Positions 1 to 9,200 of a stretch of DNA of 64,000 bases are shown here, piece after piece. The DNA lies in the NCBI RefSeq assembly GCF_000455605.1, contig NC_017025.1, forward strand, positions 186,001-250,000. The letters run 5' to 3'. The notes under the pieces were generated by a model. That model was not told the origin of the DNA. It did no database searches and saw only the letters and a list, made by a program, of their open reading frames with translations. Both the position numbers and the translations under genes were made by a program. Every line of letters starts with the position of its first letter. Position 1 is the stretch's first letter. The DNA comes from Flavobacterium indicum GPTSA100-9 = DSM 17447. GTDB taxonomy: Bacteria; Bacteroidota; Bacteroidia; Flavobacteriales; Flavobacteriaceae.

Positions 1-150
1 AATTCTTCAAAATTTAATTGGTCTACATTATAATTTTTATGCTTTAAACCAAATGGATAATAATGGTTTTATCTCACAAGTTTATAGTTTTATTGGTGTT
101 CGATGAACCTTACGGTTTCTTCTAATATTTTAAGAACGTTTGTCAAATTA
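1..150 (-). pseudogene. Truncated Rhs core fragment with a 48-nt insertion
   Basis: Positions 1-70 match the Rhs gene at 3556-3625 almost exactly, and positions 119-141 match its next stretch (3626-3648). Between them is a 48-nt segment (71-118) that the intact gene lacks. Read on the minus strand, the insertion brings an in-frame TAA after the ILEE residues, so the frame is closed. This is a leftover Rhs core piece downstream of the main toxin gene, of the sort left by recombination between Rhs cassettes. It may continue beyond the left edge of the window. Confidence 0.75.
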
Positions 151-155
151 ACATT

Positions 156-629
156 TTAATTAACTAAAATATTATTTTTGAATTTTAAATGTATTGCAGC
201 ATCGTTTATTACATGCTTTCTTTTCACGCCTTGAATTTTTTCTTCTTTGGATAATTCTATTAGTAATTCCCTTATAGCAATAGATTGTATTTCTTTTTCT
301 TTTATTTCTGTACCGAATTTTTCATCTGATTTAAAAACTAAAAAATATAATTTATCATTAATTCTTATTAATCTATTAGAATCTGTTATTTTAAAAAAGC
401 TAATATAATCATTTTGGATATTCTCGGTAGGTATTATAAAAATATCCATTTCATCATTACATGATTCTAATTTAATAAAAAAATCTTTAATTTTATATTT
501 TAAAACTTCTTCATAAATTTTTTTTTCAACTTCAATTGGTAATACATAGATTAATTTTTTAGAGGATTTACAACTTAAAAAAATTAAACTTATTATTAAA
601 AAACTACTTTTAATTATCAATTTTTCCAT
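156..629 (-). CDS. Small lipoprotein, putative immunity protein of the orphan Rhs tip
   Basis: This 157-aa protein starts with a short charged N-terminus, a hydrophobic stretch and an FLSC lipobox, so it should be a lipidated envelope protein. I recognise no domain in the rest, which is rich in Lys, Glu and Ile. Its start overlaps the 3' end of the Rhs tip gene (610-1455) by 20 nt on the same strand. That is the usual position for the immunity gene of a polymorphic toxin, so an immunity role is inferred from context only. Lipidation would place it in the periplasm or at a membrane, where an incoming toxin might be met. It could also be an unrelated lipoprotein. Confidence 0.5.
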   Translation of the reverse strand: MEKLIIKSSFLIISLIFLSCKSSKKLIYVLPIEVEKKIYEEVLKYKIKDFFIKLESCNDEMDIFIIPTENIQNDYISFFKITDSNRLIRINDKLYFLVFKSDEKFGTEIKEKEIQSIAIRELLIELSKEEKIQGVKRKHVINDAAIHLKFKNNILVN

Positions 630-1455
630 ATACTTTATAGTTTAAAGTTTCTTGACCTACATTTACGGTTTTTGTACCATTTCTATCAGCACCTATTGTT
701 TTTCCAATATTTACATTTCTTTTTCCATTTGGTGTTACTCTATTAATTACTGCTTGCGACTTTTTACCATGATTCCAAGAGTCAATGGCATAAATTGGAA
801 TATTTAAATTTTTAGCAACGTCCCCATCTTCAGGAGAAGTCCCAAATCCATTTTCCATTCCTTCATCAGTAACATCATCATGTGTATGAACTTGACCAAG
901 TATTGGATAAGTTTTTCCATCAATTGTATTAGTAACTTGATAATCTTTGTCATTATAGGTTTCAGAAGTTATTGTAGCTTTATTTTTTAAAGTATTTTTA
1001 CCTCTAACTGCTGTAACCATAGAATTTTCAGCATCAATTACAATAAATACCTGCTGTTCTGTATTTATTGTTTCTGAATGTATAGTTTGCATTTGGTTTT
1101 GTATAGTTTCATTATCTACTGTTAAAATACTACTATTTGCTTGTAAATATTCTGTTTTATTCGAAGCTTCATTCCCTAAATTCCATTCTCCTTTACTAAT
1201 AATTCTGAAGTTATTCGTTGTTGAGTCATCTTTCCCTAAAACCTGACCTGTTTTAGAGTTAATATACCAATCTGGTGGCGAGGCAAGCATACCATCAAAA
1301 TCAACAAAAATCATTGGGTTATTATAACAATATGTATAAGTTGACCATCTCCTCGATTTCTCCGCCAGCGGGTCAATATTCATCCATCTACCAAGTGCAG
1401 GGTCGTAATTTCTTGCGCCATAGTCATACATGTTAAGCTCCAGTTCTTCTTGCAA
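610..1455 (-). CDS. Orphan Rhs C-terminal tip with JAMM-like toxin domain
   Basis: The first ~50 residues are the end of an Rhs repeat-associated core, with the signature YDYGARNYDPALGRW followed by DPLAEKSRRWS and YCYNNPM. Reading the same frame further upstream gives the core residues YKYKYNGKELQ until a stop near 1505, so no Rhs shell is attached. The first ATG is at 1431 and the longer start is TTG. The downstream ~200 residues contain HTH followed 14 residues later by SPED, resembling the H-x-H...S-x2-D zinc motif of JAB/MPN peptidase-like toxins seen on Rhs proteins. The gap is longer than the usual 7-10. It looks like a displaced toxin tip cut off by the adjacent IS1-family element and kept as a cassette with the overlapping lipoprotein gene. 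Confidence 0.6.
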   Translation of the reverse strand: MQEELELNMYDYGARNYDPALGRWMNIDPLAEKSRRWSTYTYCYNNPMIFVDFDGMLASPPDWYINSKTGQVLGKDDSTTNNFRIISKGEWNLGNEASNKTEYLQANSSILTVDNETIQNQMQTIHSETINTEQQVFIVIDAENSMVTAVRGKNTLKNKATITSETYNDKDYQVTNTIDGKTYPILGQVHTHDDVTDEGMENGFGTSPEDGDVAKNLNIPIYAIDSWNHGKKSQAVINRVTPNGKRNVNIGKTIGADRNGTKTVNVGQETLNYKVYGKIDN

Positions 1456-1499
1456 TTCTTTACCGTTGTATTTATACTTATACGACTTTGTGAACTTAC

Positions 1500-2236
1500 T
1501 TCAATGTGCTATAAGAATGTATTTTAAAAGATAAACTTACTATTTTAAAAACTCAAAACCAAAAATAAATTTTCAAAATAGCATTCAAAATAACAACACT
1601 CTTACTAAAACAAATCGTTCTTCTACTTAACCTTTTAACATGAGTTCGAATTGTTAAATTGTTTCTTTCAATAATATTAGTACAATATTGAAAGCGTTTA
1701 TGAATTTCTTTTGGAATAATTGAAGGATAGACATTCAGTTTATCTGTAAAAATTGTTTTGGGATATAACATTAAAACTTTTTCAATTAATGGCTTTATGT
1801 TTTCTTTAGTTTTTGAACCTACAAAAAAGTCGATTACACTTTTACTTTCCCTTTCAATAATATAAGTTATCCAAGTCATATTATTTTTACATCCAATAAA
1901 AGTCCAAATTTCATCAATCTCAAACTTGCATCCTAATTTCACGAATGGTTTGGGTTTCACAAAATTACTAATATAGATTATTTTTGAAAGAACAGTATTT
2001 TTCGAAATTTTCAATATCCTCGAAATACTTCTAATACCACAACCCTCTTTTATTAATGTTGAAATAAAACTATTAATATTGGTTTGATAAGCATTATATG
2101 TATAAGATGCTTGAAATTTTTTATTACAATTTTTACATAAATAACGCTGAACATTATTTTGAAAGCCACATTTAACAGATGAACCATTACATTTTGGACA
2201 AATATCTTTTTCCATATCCTAATTTGATACACAAAG
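1500..2236 (-). mobile_element. IS1-family insertion sequence (limits approximate)
   Basis: The element is defined by its single transposase gene (1553-2215). A sequence resembling IS1-type ends (minus-strand TATCAAATTAGGATATGG) runs directly into the start codon at the right side. A weaker match (CAATGTGCTATAAGAATG) lies at about 1503-1520. Similar end-like sequences recur at 2371-2393 and 2423-2447, so the true right end may be further out. No clear target duplication was found by eye. The element separates the orphan Rhs tip from the intact Rhs operon. Confidence 0.55.
1553..2215 (-). CDS. IS1-family transposase, single-ORF type
   Basis: This 220-aa protein opens with a zinc ribbon (CPKC...C..C) and a helix-turn-helix region (IRSISRILKISKNTVL), as in InsA. 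It continues into an InsB-like catalytic part with FEIDEIWTFIG, a TDK segment, and the IERNNLTIRTHVKRLSRRT plus CFSKS motif typical of IS1 DDE transposases. In enterobacterial IS1 the two parts are joined by frameshifting. Here they are one continuous frame, as in other single-ORF IS1 members. Length and motifs look complete, so it could be active. Confidence 0.85.
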   Translation of the reverse strand: MEKDICPKCNGSSVKCGFQNNVQRYLCKNCNKKFQASYTYNAYQTNINSFISTLIKEGCGIRSISRILKISKNTVLSKIIYISNFVKPKPFVKLGCKFEIDEIWTFIGCKNNMTWITYIIERESKSVIDFFVGSKTKENIKPLIEKVLMLYPKTIFTDKLNVYPSIIPKEIHKRFQYCTNIIERNNLTIRTHVKRLSRRTICFSKSVVILNAILKIYFWF

Positions 2237-2304
2237 CTAAAAGAAAACCTTATTTTATGCGTTTTAAAAAATTATTCTATTTTTCACCATACTTGCATAA
2301 CATA

Positions 2305-2343
2305 AAAAACCAGCAATTAAAAATTATTTAATTACTGGTTTTC
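2305..2343 (-). terminator. Intrinsic terminator downstream of the Rhs operon
   Basis: An inverted repeat (AAAACCAG ... CTGGTTTT, with AATTA/TAATT inside) has A- and T-rich flanks on both sides. It lies about 100 nt after the Imm53-like stop codon and ahead of the IS transposase. It could end the operon transcript on the minus strand. Confidence 0.6.
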
Positions 2344-2365
2344 AATTATTTAAATTTATATTTTA

Positions 2366-2447
2366 TGACATATCCTAATTTGGGACATTACCGGTTTTAA
2401 TAATTAAAGCTTAAAATTTAGGCAATGCCCTAATTTGATACATTACT
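2366..2447. repeat. Two IS1-end-like sequences
   Basis: On the minus strand, GGTAATGTCCCAAATTAGGA (about 2371-2390) and GTAATGTATCAAATTAGGGC (about 2427-2446) are near-identical to each other. Both resemble the sequence that runs into the transposase start at 2215-2236. The first resembles the GGTGATGCTGCCAACTTA end of classical IS1. They may be ends of nested or lost IS copies. The second overlaps the last codons of the Imm53-like gene. Confidence 0.5.
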
Positions 2448-2763
2448 TTAAAAGACTAGAAATCTTAGACACATCTACTAATCCAAAATCATTTATTTCT
2501 TTAAAAATTTGTATCAAAATATTCAAATTTTTAGGACTACAAGCTCCATTAAATTTCTTCTCTTCAATTTTATAACCTACCCAGCTGTTTTCATAATCTC
2601 CAATTAAAATCCAATCTATTTTTTCTAGATTGATTTTTGTGTTTTCTAAATCAATAGTAATCTCCCATCCAGGATTATCAATTGTTTCTATTTTAATTCC
2701 ATATCCGTGTTCCCAATCTTCATTACATTGATTGTAGAACCACTCTTCAAACCATTTTAACAT
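2443..2763 (-). CDS. Imm53-like immunity protein
   Basis: This 106-aa cytoplasmic protein matches the Imm53 pattern as I know it: an N-terminal W..WF..QCNEDWEHGYGI block followed by IDNPGW and a hydrophobic-acidic strand (ITIDLENT). It starts 5 nt after the Rhs toxin stop on the same strand, the position of a cognate immunity gene. It is inferred to neutralise the C-terminal tip of the 2769-6215 protein so that the producer and its siblings are not poisoned. The last residues (LLK) run into an IS-end-like sequence, so the extreme C-terminus may have been changed by an insertion. There is no signal peptide, which suggests that the toxin acts in the cytoplasm. Confidence 0.75.
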   Translation of the reverse strand: MLKWFEEWFYNQCNEDWEHGYGIKIETIDNPGWEITIDLENTKINLEKIDWILIGDYENSWVGYKIEEKKFNGACSPKNLNILIQIFKEINDFGLVDVSKISSLLK

Positions 2764-2768
2764 ATAAT

Positions 2769-5700
2769 TTAATTATTTTTCTTTGGCATGTCCTTACCTG
2801 GTATTGCAGGTCTCACATTTTTTCCTTCATGAACATGTGGTGTAGGTACATTTTCCCCATTTTTATTTTTATGTGAAGCTCCTTCATAATCAACTCTTTT
2901 CTCCGTTTCAAAACCTTTTCCTTTTGAGTTTTTATTAGGATTATTAGGGTTTTCTTTATAAGTCGTATGACCTTTACTGTCTCTTACTGTATGATCTCCA
3001 ACAGCCTCGTCATCTGGAGTTCTATTATTTGATCCTCTTCCTTGACCTGTTTTAGAATTTTGTGAGCTATTATCTATATGCTTTTCGGAATTAACTTCTT
3101 GCCCAGAGGTTGCTTCATTACTATTATCTTTAATTCTATTCTTCTCGATTATACTCGGGTCTAAATAGCAATCAATTAAAACAGGTTCTACTTCATATTC
3201 AAATGCTGTGGGTATTTCAATAACTGGCTCAAATGGTAATGGTTGTAAATTAGGCTCATAATAAAATGGCTCAATAATTACAGATTCTTCAATAAATATC
3301 TCAAAGGGAGCCAATTCTAAACCTTCTAGCTCTCTTCCCATCCCCATTTTATTTTCTTGAAAAGCATAAGGTGAGTTATATGTGTAATCCATAGCTAAAG
3401 GATCAATACTCATAAATCTACCTATTGCATAATCATAATTTCTCCATTTAAAGCTATCCCAATTAAGACCTAAATCATCTTGGCGTTCTTGTCCTTGGTA
3501 TTTATACTTATACATTGGATTATCAGTAGGAACAATTTCAACACCTGTTTCTGGGAATTCTTCAAAATTTAATTGGTCTACGTTATAATTTTTATGCTTT
3601 AAACCAAATGGATAATAATGGTTTTCCTCTAATATTTTAAGAACGTTTATATTACTTGGATCTTGAGCATAACTTAATCTAATATTTCCTAAATGGTCTG
3701 TGTAGTTAAACACATAATTAAAGAAATAAAATTGAATTTGCCCATTTCTACCAACATTTCCAGTTACTTTTACATATCCTTCTGCATGTGGAAAAAATTG
3801 TAAAACACCATTTTCATAATGAAAACCACTTAAATAATCTGTAAGTGTTTCATTTTGAAATTCATCTTCAACTAATTTGTTTATTTTTTGACCTACAGCA
3901 TTGTAAAGATAATAAATTGTTCCATTTGTAGTTCCTGAAAATATTATTTCTGTTGGTAAATTTAAATGATTGTATACAATAGTTCGAATTTCTTTATTAT
4001 TGTCTGAAATCATGTTCCCATTTGCATCATACGTATAATCATCTCCACTTGAATTGTAGTTGTCTTTGAATCCTTGTGGACTATTACTAGTATCATCTAC
4101 TTTTAACAATAAGTTTTTATTATTAGTATCATAGGTAAAATGTAATTCATCAATAATGTTTTCAACATTTCCAGACACTAAATCTACATTTCCAGTTCGA
4201 ATAATATCTGCAATATTCCCATTTTTATCATAACTCAACCATTCTTTATAGTTATTGATATTTGTACTAGCATCTGGCTTGCTATAATTAGCTTGTAATA
4301 ATCTGTTTAAATGATCATAATTATATTCATATTTTCTTTTTATATCATCTGAATAAGATCGCCATAATGTCTCAGCAATATTACCATTAAACAAAGCTTG
4401 CCCAGTACTTCCTTGTTCTAATTGATTGTAATTAATTTTAAAAGCAAATAAATCTTCTTCATTTGCAGAAGGAGTTAAATTTGTTGCATCATTAATTTCT
4501 TTTAACCAACCTCTAATGTTGTATTTATAATCAACTTTTTGCAAAGAAGTTGAAGCTGTAATATCTTCACCGCCTACTTTTTTGGAAACTAATTGTCCTA
4601 ATTCGTCATAGCTATTAGAACTAATTAACTGTCCAGATGAGCTATTTATTTCTTGTGTATGTTTTAAGAGTCTATCCTGAGCTGTGTATTCAAAAATATC
4701 TTTTACAATAACTCCAAGCCCACTAGTTGTTCTTTTGTGTTCAGTTACTGTATACTCCGTTTTTCCTGCCCAATCCAATTTAGTATTTACTTGTGTATAA
4801 CCTCCTAAATAGTTTTTAGTATACACTCTAATTGGTCTTAATCTAGTGTCATAAAGAGTATAACTTAATTCATTTGTAGTTGAACTTGCATTATCTAATA
4901 CACGTACCCATGAACCTGTTGCTAATCCTTTTAATCCAGTTGTTGTAGTAGTTTGTCCTTCAATTTGAGCTGGAATACTAGGTGCATTTGGATAATCGTA
5001 ATTATCATAGTAATTAACTGTCAATAATTTTAAGTTTGTTGGAAATACTGTGTTTGTATACTTAATTGCAACTGCATCTAAAGTAACATTTGAAGTTGCT
5101 TTACTTTCAGACAAAACAGTTGATGAACTATAGTTGTTTTGCATAGTATTTCTATCAGCACTTGAAGCAACTGCCCCAGAATACCAACCGGTATAAACAG
5201 GACGATTAAAAACATCATATTTTGTAATCATCCAACCTTTTTTAGAATCACCACCTCCCCAAGGGTTATAAGCTGGACCAGTTGCCACAACTCTATCTAA
5301 TTTATCATAGACAATATATTCCCATTGTTTACCAGGAAGTTTTTTCTCTATTAATCTATTTCTTTGATCGTATTTATATTGATAACACATGTTATCTAAT
5401 TTAGTTTGATCTATATGGTCATTAGTATCAACAGCAGGTGGAATAACATAAGTAAGATTGCCATAAACATCATAAACATAGTAGGATTCATGTGGATCAT
5501 TATTATTAAATGTTCGCTTTAATACTACTTTACCTTCTTTATCCTTAAACTCTTCTGTTCTACCTAGTTTACTTGTCCCTCCTGGTGAGTTTTCATCATA
5601 GGTTATGGTTTTATAAAGTTCGTTTGGAGCATAATACCCAATTTCATTTAATGCAATATTGTAAATATTATGACTGGCATTCCAAGTTAAAGTCACTTTA

Positions 5701-6215
5701 TAAAATTTAACCTCGTTAGATGTATTCGTTTGGTAATCAAACTTTATTTCTTTACCACTTCCTAATGCCCAAGGATTTCCTGGAGCAGCCTGTTTTAAAA
5801 CTTTATCAAGTGGCGATGCTTCTAATAGCTTTTCTGAAAAAGGATTTGCTGTATTCTCATAATTAGATGAATTATAAAAATTCAAAACATCATTATTTGC
5901 ACTTGAATTATAATTTAAACTAGCACTTTGATTCACATAAGGTAAAAACTCTTTTATTTGCCTGCCAAATGCATCATATTCAATATGTGTTACAATATCT
6001 TTTCCAGTATTGGATTGTCCATGAGCAACTTGTTGAATTGGCCTACCTAATCCATCATAATAATTTACTTGTGTAGTGGCTTGTTCAATTGTAGGGGTTG
6101 TTATAGGAGTTGAAGTAGGTTGCTTATATGTTTTTACTTTAACCCAATTTTGATCTGTACTTTGCCCTAAAACAAAAACAGGAATACTTAATAATAAATA
6201 TACTAATTTCTTCAT
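2769..6215 (-). CDS. DUF6443 Rhs-repeat protein with C-terminal toxin tip
   Basis: This 1148-aa protein has a Sec signal peptide (MKKLVYLLLSIPVFVLGQ) and the Bacteroidota DUF6443 N-terminal region (YYDGLGRPIQQVAHGQS). Many YD repeats follow (for example YDQRNRLIEKKLPG, YDANGNMISD). The core ends with YKYQGQERQDDLGLNWDSFKWRNYDYAIGRFMSIDPLA in outline. After about residue 1000 comes a Pro/Glu-rich linker and a polar tip with HTTYKENPNNPN, EKRVDYEGASHKNKNG and PTPHVHEGKNVRPA. The His-rich tip is presumably the toxin, but I cannot name its family. Rhs shells usually enclose such tips. The gene starts 6 nt after the shell-like gene and ends 5 nt before the Imm53-like gene, so all are co-transcribed. 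Confidence 0.85.
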   Translation of the reverse strand: MKKLVYLLLSIPVFVLGQSTDQNWVKVKTYKQPTSTPITTPTIEQATTQVNYYDGLGRPIQQVAHGQSNTGKDIVTHIEYDAFGRQIKEFLPYVNQSASLNYNSSANNDVLNFYNSSNYENTANPFSEKLLEASPLDKVLKQAAPGNPWALGSGKEIKFDYQTNTSNEVKFYKVTLTWNASHNIYNIALNEIGYYAPNELYKTITYDENSPGGTSKLGRTEEFKDKEGKVVLKRTFNNNDPHESYYVYDVYGNLTYVIPPAVDTNDHIDQTKLDNMCYQYKYDQRNRLIEKKLPGKQWEYIVYDKLDRVVATGPAYNPWGGGDSKKGWMITKYDVFNRPVYTGWYSGAVASSADRNTMQNNYSSSTVLSESKATSNVTLDAVAIKYTNTVFPTNLKLLTVNYYDNYDYPNAPSIPAQIEGQTTTTTGLKGLATGSWVRVLDNASSTTNELSYTLYDTRLRPIRVYTKNYLGGYTQVNTKLDWAGKTEYTVTEHKRTTSGLGVIVKDIFEYTAQDRLLKHTQEINSSSGQLISSNSYDELGQLVSKKVGGEDITASTSLQKVDYKYNIRGWLKEINDATNLTPSANEEDLFAFKINYNQLEQGSTGQALFNGNIAETLWRSYSDDIKRKYEYNYDHLNRLLQANYSKPDASTNINNYKEWLSYDKNGNIADIIRTGNVDLVSGNVENIIDELHFTYDTNNKNLLLKVDDTSNSPQGFKDNYNSSGDDYTYDANGNMISDNNKEIRTIVYNHLNLPTEIIFSGTTNGTIYYLYNAVGQKINKLVEDEFQNETLTDYLSGFHYENGVLQFFPHAEGYVKVTGNVGRNGQIQFYFFNYVFNYTDHLGNIRLSYAQDPSNINVLKILEENHYYPFGLKHKNYNVDQLNFEEFPETGVEIVPTDNPMYKYKYQGQERQDDLGLNWDSFKWRNYDYAIGRFMSIDPLAMDYTYNSPYAFQENKMGMGRELEGLELAPFEIFIEESVIIEPFYYEPNLQPLPFEPVIEIPTAFEYEVEPVLIDCYLDPSIIEKNRIKDNSNEATSGQEVNSEKHIDNSSQNSKTGQGRGSNNRTPDDEAVGDHTVRDSKGHTTYKENPNNPNKNSKGKGFETEKRVDYEGASHKNKNGENVPTPHVHEGKNVRPAIPGKDMPKKNN

Positions 6216-6221
6216 CTTGCT

Positions 6222-9200
6222 TTAGTTTTGAGGTTTAAACTGTTGATCAAATTCTTTTACTATATTCCCTTCATGGTCTTTTAAGAATTTTAATCGTTGT
6301 AAATCATCATATTCATAATAGGTATCTCTACAATTTGGATCGGTTATTTTAATTACTTTTTTGGTAATTAAATTGTATTGGTAAACCGTTACTAATGAAT
6401 TTGGATTTTGTGTTTGTAAAGTACATGAAGTATTATCAATATTACCTGTTATCAAAGGAAATGTTGTGGCTGTACCTGTATAATTCTCAATTTTAGCTAC
6501 AACTAAACCTTCTGTATTAAACAGGTAACGTGTTTTTGGAGCATCTTTATAACCCATAACAACTGGATTAAAATGTTCGTCATAATTATAAAAGATAGCT
6601 TTATCTTCTAACGTTTGACTGCCTTTGGCAATTTGAATCTTCTCGGGTAAAATCTTAGTAACATTGTTAACCGTAAAGTTGTTATGTAATGTTCGCTGAG
6701 TACTTACTAATTCTGAATTTTTAAATTGTTGAGTTTGGATAGGACTGTCTACCCTATTTTGTGCTAATAAAGATGTATATAAAGTGGATTGATTTGCAGG
6801 TAAACCAGTTAAATTTGAAACCGAATTTACGTAGGTATTTATAGTCTTGTTAACTGTATTTGTATCACTTATAGAATTCGTTATAACAGTAGGCAAACCT
6901 TTTAAAGCTCCATATTCAAATGTTTGAGTTGTTACAATTTTTTTGTAATTAGCCTCCAGTACTGCGATTTCAGGATTATGCATAACTGAAAAATTTAATT
7001 CTGAATCAATAAGTGGTGTATAGAGTGACATCGGTATTGGGTCAATATACTCTGTTTTTCTAGTTTCTTTAAGATTAAATGCAAAACTATTAACCAAATA
7101 ATACCCCAAATAACAATCGGACATGGCATGCCTTGGAGGGTCAGATAAATCTTCAGTACAGTGATTTAATGCAACATATCTACCAAAAAGTTCTTTACCT
7201 ACAAAATTAACAGTTTGCTGAATCGGAATATTAAACGTGTCAAACTCATTAAATAGTTCTTCAATTTTGTATAAACTTCCATTAATGTTTTTAAATTTTC
7301 TTTCTCCTATTAATTTTCCGTTATACATTCCCATATCTGTAGTTTCATTGGATTTATATAAATTTCGTATAGCAGTTATTGAAGTATTTGCAGGCGATGG
7401 TAGTCCACAAACAACTTCATTCATCAATTCACCATCAATTGGTTCCATAAATCCTATCCAACAACCGTCATTATTTACTTCAACTTTTTGTTGTGCTATG
7501 TTACGAGCGTAAAAAAAGTATTTTTCCGTTCCACCATTTTCAAAATTATCTCCACCATAGCTAGTCGACACTACATCATAAAATTCATTATTTGTAGGAT
7601 TACAGTATTTATTACTTGCCTCAGAATGAATATCAACAAAATAACCGAACATATCAAAATTTGTTGTTGGTTCATTCGTTGACAAACCTTGCGAGTTAAA
7701 CGCATAACTTATCTCAGGAAAATAATTGATAACAGGTAATGTTAAAACATAATTTTCTGGTTCTTTTATGGTTCTATAATAATATCTTTTAATATTTGTG
7801 GGTGCTTGGTTTTTTCCAAAATCTGTTTGTCTTTTTAATCTAACGCCAAATCCTTCAATTTTTTTATAACCATTAAAGACCGTGAAATTAAAACCAGCAT
7901 TTAATTGATTAAAAGTACTCGAACCGTCAGGACTTAATATTTTTAATTCTAAGGCATAAACATGGTTTTTAATAAATGTAAAATTATGAGCTGATGTTTT
8001 TGGATTCATGCTAAAGTTTCGTCGTATATACACTGGTGCTGAATTTGCTGTAACATCCGTGATTTTTAGTTCTACTCGTTTTGCTTTGTGTGTTTGATAC
8101 ACTGCTAAATCATACTCTGGGTCAGCAGTATTTGTTACACCTGTGGAAATATTAATTACTACTTCTTTTGTTTCGTAAATGGGTGTAAATAAAGTGGGTT
8201 CATCTAACAAACCATTATTTCCTGGTACACTTGCCACAGTAGCGCCTTCTACCGCCCCTGCGTATGTTTTATATACTTTTTCTTTTGCATCTGTTGGTTC
8301 ATACTCAAATATTGAATAGCCTTTAGTAGGGTAAGTAACTTTATTTAATGTCCCTTTTGAAGCTAATTCAAAATTTGGCTGTCTATTTGCAAAAAAAGGA
8401 TGTTCAATGGCACTTATTGAAGAATGGTAAGGAATCAATGTTTCATTAGTTTCACCATTATAATAACCTAATAAATCTTGACTATTTGATAATCGTGCTG
8501 GAAGAGAATAAGGGTCATTATATTCGAAAAGATAAACTTCTTTTTTGTTAATATCTAATTCTATATTTTTATTAATCTCAATTTTTTCTAAAAAAAATCT
8601 ACTTGCCGTATTAAAATCATTTGATTGTTGCGTTTTGCTATTTTTTGCTCCATGAGTTAAATCAAATTCTTTTAATAAATTTATACCATTCTTAATTTCA
8701 ATTCTATTTAGTGTACTTATGAAATTGTGACTACCATGAATAGTAGAATAAAAATTTACTGTAATATTATGATTGTTTGATTTTATTTTACTTAATATTT
8801 TAGGATTATTAATTTGAGTTTTAAAAAATTGTTGTGTGTATGGCGATACATAATTATTTGTTGTTAAATTCGTAGTACGCATATTATAACTTTTGCTAAT
8901 AAAGGATAATCTTGAAGACGCTGTAGTATATTCAAATTCGATTAACCCTTTTATAGGGTGCTCTATTTTGTATAAATAAAAGCTAGTATTTGATAAAATA
9001 GAATTACCTCTATGTCCTGAAAAAGTCATAGTTTGTTCCGTTTCTTGACCACCAAAATAGTATTTTACTCCATCAGGTGTGGTAATCATAAATGTTTTTG
9101 TGGCTCTTAGCCTTTCTAAATTAGTAGATTGAGGTCCTATTATTTCTATTCTTAATTCACTTTCATTTTCAATGTATACAGGATTAAAATTTTCGTCTAA

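Noticed and set aside
7237-7682. Plus-strand ORFs inside the Rhs-like genes
   Set aside because: They are out-of-frame shadows of long minus-strand genes, with no ribosome-binding context or recognisable domains.
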